Shown here one piece after another: positions 1 through 12,666 of a DNA stretch of 64,000 bases (its first letter is position 1; each line of letters opens with the position of its first letter). A model generated the notes under the pieces. It saw only the letters and a program-made list of their open reading frames with translations. It was not told where the DNA came from and did not search any database. Both the position numbers and the translations under genes were made by a program. This DNA is from Byssochlamys sp. IMV 00236 (taxonomy: Eukaryota; Ascomycota; Eurotiomycetes; Eurotiales; Thermoascaceae): contig MSJH02000663.1 in NCBI GenBank assembly GCA_001931875.2, positions 34,861-98,860 on the forward strand, given 5' to 3'.

Positions 1-738
1 AAAAGTGAGAGACATACGATGTCTCCTGGAACCAGTTCCCTAGCGAGAATTTCTTGCGCGACTCTGTCCCGTATTACGTGTGCTCTCATTGCAATATCCC
101 CTTTGAGGCTGGCCACGACGTCGGCAGCTTGCTTTTCTTGGTACCAGCCGACAGTCGCATTGAGCATGAGGATCCCAATGATGACTCCGAAGTCAACCCA
201 GTCGCGAAGGCCTGCTGCTAAGAACACGGCCAATTCCATGACTAAACGTCTCATTAGTTAGAGAAGCCCATAGATTGTCCACATATAGATTGCCCACAGC
301 AGCTACACATCGCAGGGTATACGTACCATAGAGAATAGGGCCAGTGAAGTATGAGAGAAACTTGAGGAACATATTTTCCTTTTCGGCGGTCAATTCGTTC
401 CAACCGGTCTTTTTACGTCTCTGCTCAATTTCATGGGCCTTCAAACCCTGTTTCGGATCAGTCCGAAGCCATTCATCAGGTACTTTGAATCCATCGTCTC
501 CTGAATCGGACTTGCGTCTCCACGGTGTAAACCAACGACGCTTCTTCGAAGACTCATCGTGTGCGACGTCACTGGCTCCATCATGGCTTGATGATGCATA
601 GCGAGAATCACGATAAGTCGAGATGTACCGGTTCAATGAGGTATACTCATCCAGGGATCCATCGTTTTCGAACGCGATAGATCTCTGACGCTCAGCACCC
701 ACTGCCCCATTCTCCGCGTCCTCACTTGCAGGAGCCAT
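1..738 (-). CDS. Plasma-membrane H+-ATPase (PMA family), N-terminal part, cut by window edge
   Basis: P-type proton pump of the fungal plasma membrane, which exports H+ at the cost of ATP. Only the N-terminal ~218 residues are inside the window. Exons are 327..738 and 1..241, separated by an 85-nt intron (donor GTACGT, acceptor TTTAG). Splicing restores the TM1 stretch ILYVMELAVFLAAGL. Exon 2 continues through TM2 into the start of the actuator domain (WYQEKQAADVVASLK), both PMA hallmarks. The cytosolic head (~135 residues) is rich in Ser, Asp and Glu, with basic patches KKRRW and PWRRK. The phosphorylation motif and the nucleotide-binding domain lie off the left edge. ATG at 738 was chosen; the frame is also open to a TTG at 747, which is unlikely to be used. 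The divergent head suggests a secondary PMA paralogue rather than the main pump, but this is inference. Confidence 0.88.
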
Positions 739-3700
739 TGTGTGCAAGAACGGACCTGAAGTTAGAAGCTTGAAAGAACGGAGTGAGACAGAGTAGGGTG
801 TGAGTGATTTTCACCGTTCCTTTTGTATGTGCGAAGCCTTGTGTTTGTCACGGGACAAGATGCCAACAGATTGGCTGCTTCCGCCTTCACAAAGTACAAG
901 TGAGCATCCATGCAGCACTCTTTATCTGGGGTGCGCTAGCTGTGAAGGGGCGTCTATCCATCGCTGTCCTCAATTCCGCCTCTACCGCGTTGTTACAGGG
1001 ATTTTGCATCTGATCTACAGGATGAATTCCAAAGACAGACTTCCCGAGAAGTGTTCGCGTGATCAACTATCCATACGCCTGTTCCTTTAGTTTTCCACTT
1101 GTTCTGATATGAGAGTTGGAGTCTCTCCTCTAAGCCTTGATTCTCAAATAAAGGGTTGGTTGGATTGATCTATCGATCCTACACGGTCGCTGAAGGTGGT
1201 ACGATGTTGCCATTTCTGAGGAAAAGCAAAATCTACATGATGAGCAAATCGCAGGAGGTTTCTCACAAGATTGAGGCAAAAGGGATGTTCTTGTCATTTC
1301 TTACCTTCCTATACTATCGATGTTGGAGGAGGCTACGTGTATCAGGCCACCAGAGAGGGTCTATTGTCCGCAACCACACCCAAAGCAACAGCTTCTAGTT
1401 ACTTCCATTCTCGATACACAGGGAGAGTCATCTTGTTCGAAGTCGAGTACCGTGTGATGGTTCCAGGTTCTATGAGGGATTTATGCCAGCTGATCTCCTC
1501 GCTGGTTTTTTTGTGAGCTCTAGACGGAAGATCGGCTGCACAGCATGCTACCTGCGGATGTTCTTCCGTACCTTGAGAGCTATGGAGTCAAGCTCGTGCC
1601 GTAATCTTCACAGTGACTGGAAAGATCCCGCTTTCTATTGCCATGGTGTAGCTTACCCCGCGTCGATGGGCTGTGGAACGACACGGTAAGTGGCTGGATA
1701 TTATCCGTCACCGGTAATATCCTTCCTATAGGACGCCAAGCAGTAAGGTGTATAACATGGAGCCATACTCCTCAGACATAAAGGTCAATCTATCAGTTGG
1801 CTCTAATATATTCGCTTTCGGGTTGTACCGATGTAGATGCGGTATTAAAATCATCACCGATCGAGCTATCGGTCCTCTTCACAGGAGTCTGACACGAAAA
1901 TGCCATGACAGACCGGGCACTATGTCAACAACAAAATAGGCGATAATAATCATCGGCCTCACTGAAGCTTAGTTGAAAACTGCCTTCTCGGTATGGCATC
2001 TGTGTGAGAACTCTGTTTCCTGGACAGACCCATAAGGATAATACCCCAGATCGGCGGCGGTTAGATCCACCTCCGCATTATCCCATCCATCGCTTCGGTA
2101 CACACCCACTTTCCGATATAAGTCTAAACAGCATCAGAGCACCTAGATGCGAATAGAAGACTCTCCCATCTTCCGTAACTGTAGTGGGAAGCAATAGTCT
2201 ATTTACACAAAGCAGGCGGGAGCCGTAAAGCCACTGGTCGACCGAAGACTTCCAATCTCTACCACCAATGCCAATGGAACAGCGACGCTAGCACCACAGC
2301 ATACAAAGGCGTGTCGCCGCCTGGAGTTGGACAACTCTGGTACCCTGGTGCTGGCAGTTGTAACGCATCCGCAGAAAATCCATCCATGATTCCTTGCAGC
2401 ACTTGGAGACTCGGAAGCTGCCACCTAGTCGGGATAGTATGGATGTCTACAGGACGTCACATCTCCGATTAGGAACTTCAGAGTATCATAGCGAACCAGC
2501 CTTTCTCCCAAGAGATACAGGGTGATGGACGGAAGACGGAAAACACGGACTGCGTCCCGATTTGCACGAGCAGTTGTTGTCTGATTATTAGCCACAGTAA
2601 AGCCACACAATAAATCCCACTGCTCCCGCGTTTCCCGGTTTGCTGTGGGTCACACAGTACAACAGTATCCTGACTCTATTGTGCTATTATAGCCAGTTGA
2701 TATCCGATCTGATTTGCAGTCTCTGCAATCTGTGTAATATTCACCAGAATTAGGCACTGATTGATATCGCACTAATAGTTCTTCACATCGTGAGCTACAG
2801 GACCATTTAATCAAGATTCGCCGTACCACCTAGTACTCCCTGGTTCTTTAGGTAATCCTACGATTGAATAGCATTGTAGATGAATGCAGATTGTAAAGTC
2901 CACGTGCTCATAGCGCAACTCTAGTCGACTTGGCACATCCTACGTCGGATGCAGAGTTGATTCTTGACAACATGCTGACCGGGACTTGCTATGGTATGCG
3001 GCAGCGGATGTCAGGGCGGGCCTGTCGGGTTTTACATGCATCATTGCATCAAAGCAGTAACGGTAAATGAATAAGAGCATTAAGTAATATGTTAGACTCT
3101 TTATCTGATAGTGCATCTCCCCCGGAATGTTTGAGTCTGCGGCATATTAGATGAACTTTGTCTCTACGTGCCTTCCAGGCCGAAACGCGGTATTATCAAG
3201 GGGTGCTATCTTGAGAAAGCAGGGATGACAAGTTTTTCTGGATGTCGAGAGTGGGCTGCTAGTAAGTCTCTTCAGATATCCCTAGACCTTACCACAGCAG
3301 TACGTAACGGGGAACGAAAATTAAAGAACCATTCTAATGAAAAACTAGGACTTTTGCCTAATACCCGTCCTATCTGCTTAGATACTGGTCCGGGAAAATG
3401 ACAAAATGCGACTGTCTTAGATGATAAAAGGTGTCGCGACAGAGAGGCCAGCTCGTATGCTTCGAGTATATCCAATGATCGATACAGGCTAAATGGAAGA
3501 TGTGTTTACATGCATGGTACCTAGGTAGTTGACGGCATGATGAATCGGTTCCTAGAGCCACCATATCGCTGGACTGGAACTTTGGAACTTCGGGAAATGA
3601 GAGTGTTTATTGTCTTCGGAAAGCTTTCAGTTTCCTCAAACCGTGGTGTAAAAAGAAACTCCATGAGGAGCCAATTTATTGATGGTGTACTGGGACCGTA

Positions 3701-4124
3701 GTACTCGCTAATCAAATGGCGGATAAGGTTGTTTGTAAACAACCTCTTGTGATGTCATAGCATAAGCATATTCTTAAAGGTTTTACACTGAACTCCTTTT
3801 CAAGTAATACGTTCACAGGTATAGTTTTACTGTAAATTGTCCCTGTAAGAGATCTTTGTCTTATCCTAGTGAGATAAAAAATCAATGACCCTTTACTCCT
3901 CCTGTGGTGCCCGGTAGGACATTCTCTCCAGTAATCCATCCATGCGGGGCAGAATCATGCCATCCGATACTTTGTGTCAAGCATTACGACTTGATTATTC
4001 GGATCGCCTGATCCGCCTTACCCGTCTACAGATATATTAAAGATGTCCTGGAAGACCGGCGATTTCCGTGTGAAAACATACCACCAAAGGACATCAAGTT
4101 AGTTTCTTGTCTCATTGGAAAATT
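739..4124. other. 3.4 kb intergenic region between divergent genes
   Basis: Separates the H+-ATPase (-) from the enolase paralogue (+), so it should contain both promoters. Only short ORFs occur and none could be assembled into a recognisable protein by splicing. The one fragment with a family-like signature is the RING-like relic at 3370-3564, listed separately. Nothing else was recognised. Confidence 0.6.
3370..3564 (-). pseudogene. Possible RING-H2 finger relic
   Basis: A 64-codon frame contains CKHIFHLACIDHW followed 7 residues later by PLCR. This matches the centre and end of a RING-H2 finger (C-x-H-x2-H-x2-C ... C-x2-C) of E3 ubiquitin ligases. The first Cys pair was not found upstream, and the first Cys of the last pair is replaced by Trp (SWPLCR). 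Flanking frames at 3521-3742 and 3712-3939 on the same strand do not extend the similarity. It reads as an eroded fragment, or as one exon of a gene I could not assemble. Chance similarity cannot be excluded. Confidence 0.25.
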
Positions 4125-5800
<1,676 letters not shown>

Positions 5801-6544
5801 TGAGCTCAGGTTCAGCTTAATGACGAAAACAATGTGCCATTTATATCGGAAGTATCATGGTCGATATAGGGATAAAAGAATGACTCTACTCTGGTAATAT
5901 GTTTAGTAACAGATAGTTAAAAGCCATCCAAACTACCTAATTCACGGTATCATACATGTGATCAATGAAATCACTCAATGCCTCGCTCGTAATTACTAGT
6001 AACTGTTGATGACAGTAGTAGTATCCTTTAGCTCTGAGAAGTATCCGATAGGTCGATCCGTCGACGCCACTGTTGAGGATCATACGATTTCTACCTTAGA
6101 GCATCAGGGATTTCCCACCGATCATGAGCTTCGGGACCGAATCATCCACAGATCGACATGCGGAGAGGCCGGCGTCGTCTTGCGCAAGCGATGCAATGAT
6201 CTAATCATATCATGTCGTCACTAAATAATCTAACCCCCAGAAAAATAAATACAGAAAGGGCTGGCATTTCTTATCATTATCAGATAATATACGGACAAAC
6301 CAAACGAGATCCAGACGAAAAAAAAGTAACATCCATACTTAAACCTTCTCCACCTAAGTATCGATCCCAGCGAATGGGGTTGACTGAAACACAAAACAAA
6401 GCAACAAATATCCTCGGCTATCTGTGGTATCTCGAAACATACACATTCGTCAAAGCACCCATCACAATAAGCATTCACCACCACCACCACCACCACCACC
6501 ACAATCATACCCACGAGGACAAACAAGAACATCAAACTACCAAG
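5801..6544. other. Intergenic region and putative 5' leader
   Basis: Holds the enolase 3' flank and the promoter/leader of the next gene. The last ~70 nt include a (CAC)9 microsatellite. The reading frame of the downstream gene stays open through much of this stretch, but without an ATG before 6545 that looks coding (low-complexity, His-run). Confidence 0.55.
6476..6502 (+). repeat. (CAC)9 microsatellite
   Basis: Nine tandem CAC units about 45 nt upstream of the chosen ATG of the next gene. It would read as a His run if translation started upstream, but is more likely in the 5' untranslated leader. Confidence 0.9.
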
Positions 6545-7009
6545 ATGTGTCACTTCTCAACATTGCGCAAGATCTTCAGCACAAAAAAGAAGAAGAAGAG
6601 CGATGGCACAAATGACGACGATGCCCATGATAATCACTCTGATCATCCCCAGAAAGGGCTCGAAAGAGATAATAATAATACTCCCCAACAGGATGAAGAA
6701 TCATCAGGGCTAGACGACCCAAATGCAGCTCTGACAGAAGTCTCTTCTCCAGAACCAGTACAGGATCGAGGTGATGGGAGGCTGAGTCGGCGTCGGTCCC
6801 TGGAGGATCAATATGAGGCTAATAATGAGAATGCTCGACACCATCAGGACGGGGAAGATACGGATCCGTTCGGGAATCTCAGCGAGGTTGCTTCTCCAGA
6901 GCCGGTGCAGGATCGGGATGAGGATGGTACATTAAGCCGACATGCCTCGTTGGAGGATCGGCTTGAGAGTCTGCGAAGGAGGGAGTCGAGATCGTCCACT
7001 TCGCGATGA
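6545..7009 (+). CDS. Small charged protein with internal duplication, function unknown
   Basis: Single-exon 154-aa protein, not assigned to a family. It starts MCHFSTLRKIF, followed by a run of five Lys (residues 14-18), then an Asp/Asn/Glu-rich, probably disordered body. A motif of about 28 residues occurs twice, near residues 64-91 and 113-141. Each copy has E-V-(S/A)-SPEPVQDR followed by LSR and SLED, so it arose by internal duplication. The frame is open upstream to about 6212 without a convincing start. ATG 6545 is chosen because it follows the CAC microsatellite and begins a non-repetitive, coding-like N-terminus. No signal peptide or membrane segment is seen. It could be a stress- or development-related disordered protein, but nothing in the sequence proves that. 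Confidence 0.6.
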   Translation: MCHFSTLRKIFSTKKKKKSDGTNDDDAHDNHSDHPQKGLERDNNNTPQQDEESSGLDDPNAALTEVSSPEPVQDRGDGRLSRRRSLEDQYEANNENARHHQDGEDTDPFGNLSEVASPEPVQDRDEDGTLSRHASLEDRLESLRRRESRSSTSR

Positions 7010-7445
7010 TGAGGGATTTGTGGTTGCTTTTCTTTCCTGGTTGTATGGGTCCTTGGATGTATATGGCTGTTTATATTCTACTGTAAATACTTTCGTGCTT
7101 TCTTGTGGGACATGGTTTTTGTGATGACTGTCCCTTTGTTAGCTTGAGCAGGTTCGGGCAATATTCTACTACCACTACGATATCCGATTTAGTTAGGAAC
7201 ACTCTTAAAATATGTAGATTTACAATTCTATTGTAAAAGTATTTTAGAAACATCCATCTGGTCTTTCCATATACTAATGTACAGTACAAGCCCCATTGAA
7301 TCGACCCGCGCGACAACAATGAAACTACCCCCCCGCAACAAATAGAATCACATATATACCACAACAAAGGCTCATTCATCAATCACCGAGTCCAGATGGC
7401 GCAGTTGTACAAAGCTAGTGCGACTCCCAGCACATAAAAATTAAT
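7010..7445. other. Convergent intergenic region
   Basis: Lies between the 3' ends of the small charged protein (+) and the acetate-transporter-family gene (-). Nothing recognised beyond AT-rich 3' flanking sequence. Confidence 0.5.
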
Positions 7446-8334
7446 TCAGGAACCCTCATCGTCATGGCGAGGAATAATCCCCAATGGAAACCTCACGAAT
7501 GTCGTGTCTGGTAGCATCAACCCAGATCCACCTGCATAGAACGCCAAAGCTGCACATATAACCGTGAAAGCCCCCCCGGTCTTATTTACTCTCACACTAG
7601 CAGCAGGATGCTCCGTCTCGATAAAAGAGGCGATCGAGAGGAACAGGAATGCCAGAACAAGGAAGAAGAACACCGCGAGAATAGTCAAGTTGGTCTTCAA
7701 TGCCGCGATAAAAAACAGAAACGACACCGCGCACCAGATGATCAGGTACACACCGATAGCGAAAGAGTATGCTCTCATGTCATTGTTGTATGCGGCCTTG
7801 ACGTCGAGGTATGGGATTAAAAACATCGCATAACTGAGCCAGAAGGCGCCATAGCAGCAGTGAACTGTCGTACCGAACGTGTTGCCCACGCGCCATTCCA
7901 TAATTCCAGCTATGAACTGGGCTGTTCCGCCCATGAAGATGGCAAGGCCGAGTATAGCCTGGTTTGGTCCAACGTTTCCTTGAGGGTTTTCGTTTGGTAA
8001 TCTGGCAGAGTGGGTTCATGTCAGTTTGCGAGCATGAAGTAAGTACTAGTACCATAGAGGACTGCTTGTCCTCGAAAAGAACTCACCCTACACCACACTC
8101 ATAGAGACCAAGTACGAGACTGGTGACAGCGAAACCAAGCAGGCCTAGAGGACCAGGGTTTGCAAGTTTCTGATACGGGGGAAATGGGACCTGCGAAACC
8201 GTAGCCTGATGGGTGGACGGCATTGGGACGTTGGATACTGTCTGAGGGAATCGTGAGACCCTTCCATGTCCCCCAGGGTTTGTTTCCTTTCCATTTCCAT
8301 TGAAGTGGCCTCCATCTGAATTCTGCAATGACAT
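7446..8334 (-). CDS. Acetate/ammonium transporter family protein (GPR1/FUN34/YaaH)
   Basis: Polytopic plasma-membrane protein of the AceTr family (yeast Ady2/Ato, Aspergillus AcpA), members of which import acetate or are linked to ammonium export. Two exons, 8087..8334 and 7446..8001, with an 85-nt intron (GTGAGT / CCAG), give 267 aa, the usual size. Visible signatures: the family motif N-P-x-P-L-G-L as NPGPLGLLGF at the start of TM1, LYECGVG at the exon 1 end, and FMGGTAQFIAGIMEWRVGNTF (21 residues in sequence, here naming only its core GGTAQF and GMGT-like region). Six hydrophobic segments follow the hydrophilic ~65-residue N-terminal tail. ATG 8334 is the only in-frame Met before NPGPLG that gives a normal tail length. 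Two CreA-like sites lie upstream. The substrate cannot be read from sequence alone. Confidence 0.9.
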
Positions 8335-10201
8335 GGTGAGAATTGCGCAGTACGGGAACTATCTCTTCTGTTTCGTCACGAATAAGGGGGGGGGGCACAG
8401 ATATCACGCAGTGGAAGAGGTCTGGGATCGCACATCTTCTGCTCCCTGAGAGCACCAGGGAACATACGTGCTATATAAGCAAGTACCTCTAAGCAGGGAA
8501 TGCTATCATCGCTCCCATTTCCGTACGCCCACATACTACTTCTACGATCTCTGTCCGGCCCATGGGGAAGGAATCTGGGAACATGCGGGGTGGTAGAGTC
8601 TGGTCCCCCACCTCCGCAACGTTTCGATGATGCTATATAGTTCCGTTCTAGTAGGTCGTAGATGGAACTTATAATTTCTGGTCTTTCTGAAAACGAATCA
8701 CAAGGACCCTCCTCACGAGCCGTCATATCCTTGGGAAGGCCTTGGAAACCTTCCCTAAAGCTGGTAATCACTTAATCCGTCTTTTTATCTGGAAAAGAAT
8801 CGAATTGGATGAACAGTTCCTGTTTCTGATAGGTCTGCGGGGTGCAGCGTCAGCTTATCGGAAATGACGGACACAAGCTGATCTCCAATGACTTTATTAG
8901 GTCCGGGGGGGATCTGGGGTTTAGTATGTGATTGAACGCATACAAAGACTCCATCTTCATCTAGACATCTTAAAGATCTATGGAATAACCAGCTGCTGAG
9001 AACCATTTTTCGCAAGTAAATTCTACTCCATAAGAGAACATTGTCTCAAAAGAACCCATCCTACATGGACACGACCGTCTGTCTATATACTACCCTCCAT
9101 TACGTATCATCCCAGCCATCTCCGCTCAAACGAATAATGAGAAAACGACATCCTTCGCTCTCGCGTCATTCTATCCGAGTCGACCGCTCTCGGCTCCATC
9201 CGCGCCTAATAAGATTGCATGGGTTTCTCCACCAGGTACTGGTGTCGCCACGCAGCGGGAACACCAGCCGGAGTGGACATCTTCATTCTGTATGGGGATC
9301 TACATCGCGATTAACGTTCTGCGGGTTTCGATCAACCCCGCATCGACCCTGCGGGATCTTGATCTTATATGTCTGGGGATGGCGCATGGGCAAGGCTATC
9401 TAGTCTGGAGTGTGGAGTGATAAAAGCAAAAGGAAGTCCGTTTCCTCTCTTCGTTTGACAACCTTCAGTGATATACTACCATACGAACCCCGAGTGGTCG
9501 TCCCATCTCAATAATACATAACAGCTCGTCTGCTGGTGCTAGGTAGTCAAATAGACGATATATACGGAGTAATAACACTACTAATAAACGATTAATGCAA
9601 CAAATCTCCTACTAATCGTGTACTATTATTCCCGAAGCGTCCATCTAGTCTGACAGAGCTCCCATATTTTCCGGCTTTTCCGGTTGGACTCGAGTCCCAG
9701 AAATGGAGCAGGTGTAAAATATCCAGCATATGAGTTGATCGCCACAGGCTCTCGCGCGTCTTCCTTGGATATGTCATTAACTGCCACTGTCGTTAGGATC
9801 CTGACGTGAGCAAGATGATTTCTTTCCATGGTTCGCTCCCAAGAGCGGGATACAGAGATAAAAGCTTATTCTTGATCCCGCTCCAGATAAATCATCATTT
9901 CATTGAAGAATTCTTTCAAAGTTGGATTTGAACATAAGTACACAGATTAATAGTCTGAAAAGAGCATAGATTATATGTATAGTCCTATGTTTCTGCATGA
10001 TTCCTCGAAGACATAAATTTTCTCATAAGCAATGCAGATTGGTTCTCTATGCATGAATAGAAATAATATAAAAAAAAAACAACTGAACTCCGAAATAAAC
10101 AAATAATCTCCGCTCCTTTAAATGGTCCCTCTTTCCCGGTTATATTTTTATATCCATAGAAAGTGATGGATGGTGATGCCTATTGGTCCAGAAATTGACT
10201 C
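8335..10201. other. 1.9 kb intergenic region upstream of the transporter gene
   Basis: Contains the transporter promoter and the 3' flank of GMP synthase. Only unconvincing ORFs (for example 8376-8771 minus and 9041-9403 plus), with no family motif. Poly-G runs occur at about 8388 and 8905. Confidence 0.5.
8903..8919 (+). promoter_or_regulatory. Paired CreA-type (SYGGRG) consensus sites
   Basis: CCGGGG at 8903 and CTGGGG at 8914 both match the CreA carbon-repressor consensus and are 11 nt apart, about 570 nt upstream of the transporter ATG. Acetate permeases of this family are known to be glucose-repressed, and paired sites are typical of functional CreA targets. The consensus is short, so this is a suggestion only. 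Confidence 0.3.
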
Positions 10202-12004
10202 TTACTCCATTTCGATGGTAGCAGGGGGCTTCTGAGAGTAATCGTACGCAACTCTGCAAACGCCGTGCACTTCGTTAATGATGCGCGTCGAGGCCTTGGT
10301 GAGGAACTCGTGGCTGAAGGGGTAAGGAATGGCAGTCATGAAATCGGTCGTGCACACGGCGCGCAGGATGACAATGTGGCCGTACACACGCTTGTCGCCC
10401 ATGACACCGACCGCCTTCGACAGGTCCAGAGCGGCATAGGCCTGGGCGATCTCGTCGTAGAGACCAGCCTCGCGGATCATGGAGATGAAGATGTGGTCGG
10501 CCTCACGGGCCATGCGGACCTTCTCCTTGGTCACTTCGCCAAGCACGCGAATGGCGAGACCGGGACCGGGGAAGGGGTGTCTGCCAACAAGCTCAGGAGA
10601 GATACCGAGCTGTCTGCCCAGTTCTCGGACCTCGTCCTTGAACAGCTCGCGCAGAGGCTCAATCAGCTTGAGACCCTGGCCCTCTGTCATCCGCTTGGGC
10701 AGACCACCGACGTTGTGGTGCGTTTTGATGCTGGTACGAATCAGCAACGAGTTTCTTAATCAATTGATGCAGTCACACTCACGTCGCACTAGGACCCTTG
10801 AAGCTCAGACTTTCAATAACATCAGGGTAGAGAGTTCCCTGCAAGAACCACTGGATCTTTCCAGAGTTCTGCGCCTCGAGCTTCTTGACTTCCTCCTCAA
10901 AGACATCGATGAACTTTCCACCGATGAATTTCCTCTTGGCCTCGGGGTCTTCAACACCCTTCAGGCCCTCCAGGAACTGGTCACCGGCATCGGCCACCAC
11001 GAGGTTGATACCGAGCTCTTCACTCAGAGTCTTCTTGACCTGCTCGCACTCGTTCAGACGCATGCATCCATTGTCGACCAGCACAGCATGGAAGCGATCG
11101 CCAATAGCCTCCTTCATCAGCTTAGCAGCAACAGTAGAGTCGACACCACCGCTAACGGCACCGAGGACCTGACCCTCAGGACCAACCAGGCTGCGGATCT
11201 TGTTGATCTCCTGACCGATAAACTCAGCCATAGTCCAATTCTGCCTGGCGCCGCAGATGCCAACCGCGAAGTTCTTGAGCAGCTGAGTACCGTGCGTGGT
11301 GTGGGTGACCTCGGGGTGGAACTGCACACCGTACACGGGCTTGGTGTCATGGACAATGGCAGCGAATTCGGAGTTCTGCGTGGTACCAACGACGTGGAAT
11401 CCCTCGGGCAGCTTAGACAGCTTGTCACCGTGGGACATCCACACGGTCATATCACCAGCAATACCTTCGAACAGGGGGTCGACCTTGGCGCCGAATCTCG
11501 TGGCCTTCAGGTCAGCATGGCCATATTCTCTCTTGACACCAGCGACGACGTTGGTCTTGTCCAATCGGTAGGCGATCTCCTGCAGTCCGTAGCAGATTCC
11601 CAGGATGGGGACACCGAGTTCGAAGAAAGCCGGGTCGACGTGCGGGGCGTTCTCCTCGTAGACGGAGTACGGGCCGCCAGACAGGATGATACCAGATGGC
11701 TTCCATCCCAGATCGGCCAGCTTTTGGGTGCAGGGTAGCATTTCAGAGTAGACATTGATCTCACGGAGCCTTCTGGTCAGAAGGTGAGTACTATGAAAGA
11801 TCAGTGAGTCAGAGCATGTCACGAAAGGAGTCGTATGAAGTCCAGCCAGCCGCATCTCAACGAAATCACTTGAAGAAATCACCCAGAAAGGATAGCAAAA
11901 TCACCCAGAGAGGAAACATACTACTGCGACCCAAAATCCAACGTCAAGATCGTATCGAAAGTCTCGTGAGGCGCGGCCTCAGCATTGTTAGTAGCAGCAG
12001 CCAT
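10202..12004 (-). CDS. gua1: GMP synthase (glutamine-hydrolysing)
   Basis: Converts XMP, ATP and glutamine to GMP in cytosolic purine synthesis. Exons 11922..12004, 10783..11790 and 10202..10730 give 539 aa, close to other fungal GMP synthases. The N-terminal class I amidotransferase domain begins [16 protein letters not shown] (split across intron 1). It has the Cys nucleophile in GICYGLQE and the His-Glu pair in FHPEVTHT. The ATP-pyrophosphatase domain carries the P-loop SGGVDST near residue 240. The C-terminal dimerisation/XMP-binding domain has GGLPKRM and [12 protein letters not shown], and the chain ends KPPATIEME. Introns: GTATGT (131 nt) and GTGAGT (52 nt), both with normal acceptors. 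Neighbours are unrelated. All key residues are present, so the enzyme should be active. Confidence 0.97.
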
Positions 12005-12666
12005 GGCGAAGGGAGTTATGACCGGGAAAGATAAACCGTCACTTTCTTTTTTTTTTCAATTGGGAAAAGAAATCGTACTCTGACGAACGAGTGCAGAACT
12101 CAAGTCTCAGTATCTAATCTAGACTGCAAGACCAGCCAGCCTCAGGACGTCAAAAGAACGAATTTCACGACGGATATCTTCTTCCCCCGCAATTCTCAAA
12201 GGAAAGATTTTCCTGCCAAAAATTATCGGGAGCGGGACGCTTTTCTGCCGTGTCGCTAGGCTCCTTTGGGCAGTGCCCCTCATCAGGTTGCTTCACCGCC
12301 CACATGATCGTCAGTCCGCTTTCGGAGTATACGTAAGCAGTGATGATTGGCTGGATTTATCTAGTTCTATATCGAGCAGACAATGCTCGTGATATACAGG
12401 GATAGGAAGTACATCTGACTCGAATCCCTGATACTATATTTATCTTGTATTCCATCACAGACTCCGCATAGCCAGAACAAATTCATCAAAATAATAAATA
12501 ATTATCTACAAATAACCACAGCCACGCGAATGCAAACGACGCCGCTAAAGACAAGACCAGACTAAAACGCAAAAGCAAACTCAGAAAAGTAATGCAATGC
12601 AATGCCGATTTTCCAAATCAGCCCATCAAACATGTATCTTAACCCCAAGAGCCCATCATCATCCAC
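12005..12666. other. Intergenic region, GMP synthase promoter
   Basis: Upstream region of GMP synthase and 3' flank of the membrane-protein gene. There is a T-rich tract at about 12044-12056. No other feature recognised. Confidence 0.5.

Noticed and set aside
2203..2610. Two minus frames separated by one stop codon, possible pseudogene
   Set aside because: No family motif in either part, and the apparent continuity across a single stop is not enough evidence.
8376..9015. Minus ORFs of 76-131 codons upstream of the transporter
   Set aside because: Starts are poor, compositions differ from local genes, and the stretch fits a promoter.
10479..11738. 419-codon plus-strand ORF
   Set aside because: Exact antisense of the GMP synthase exons, whose motifs and splice joins are unambiguous; long antisense frames are expected in GC-biased coding DNA.
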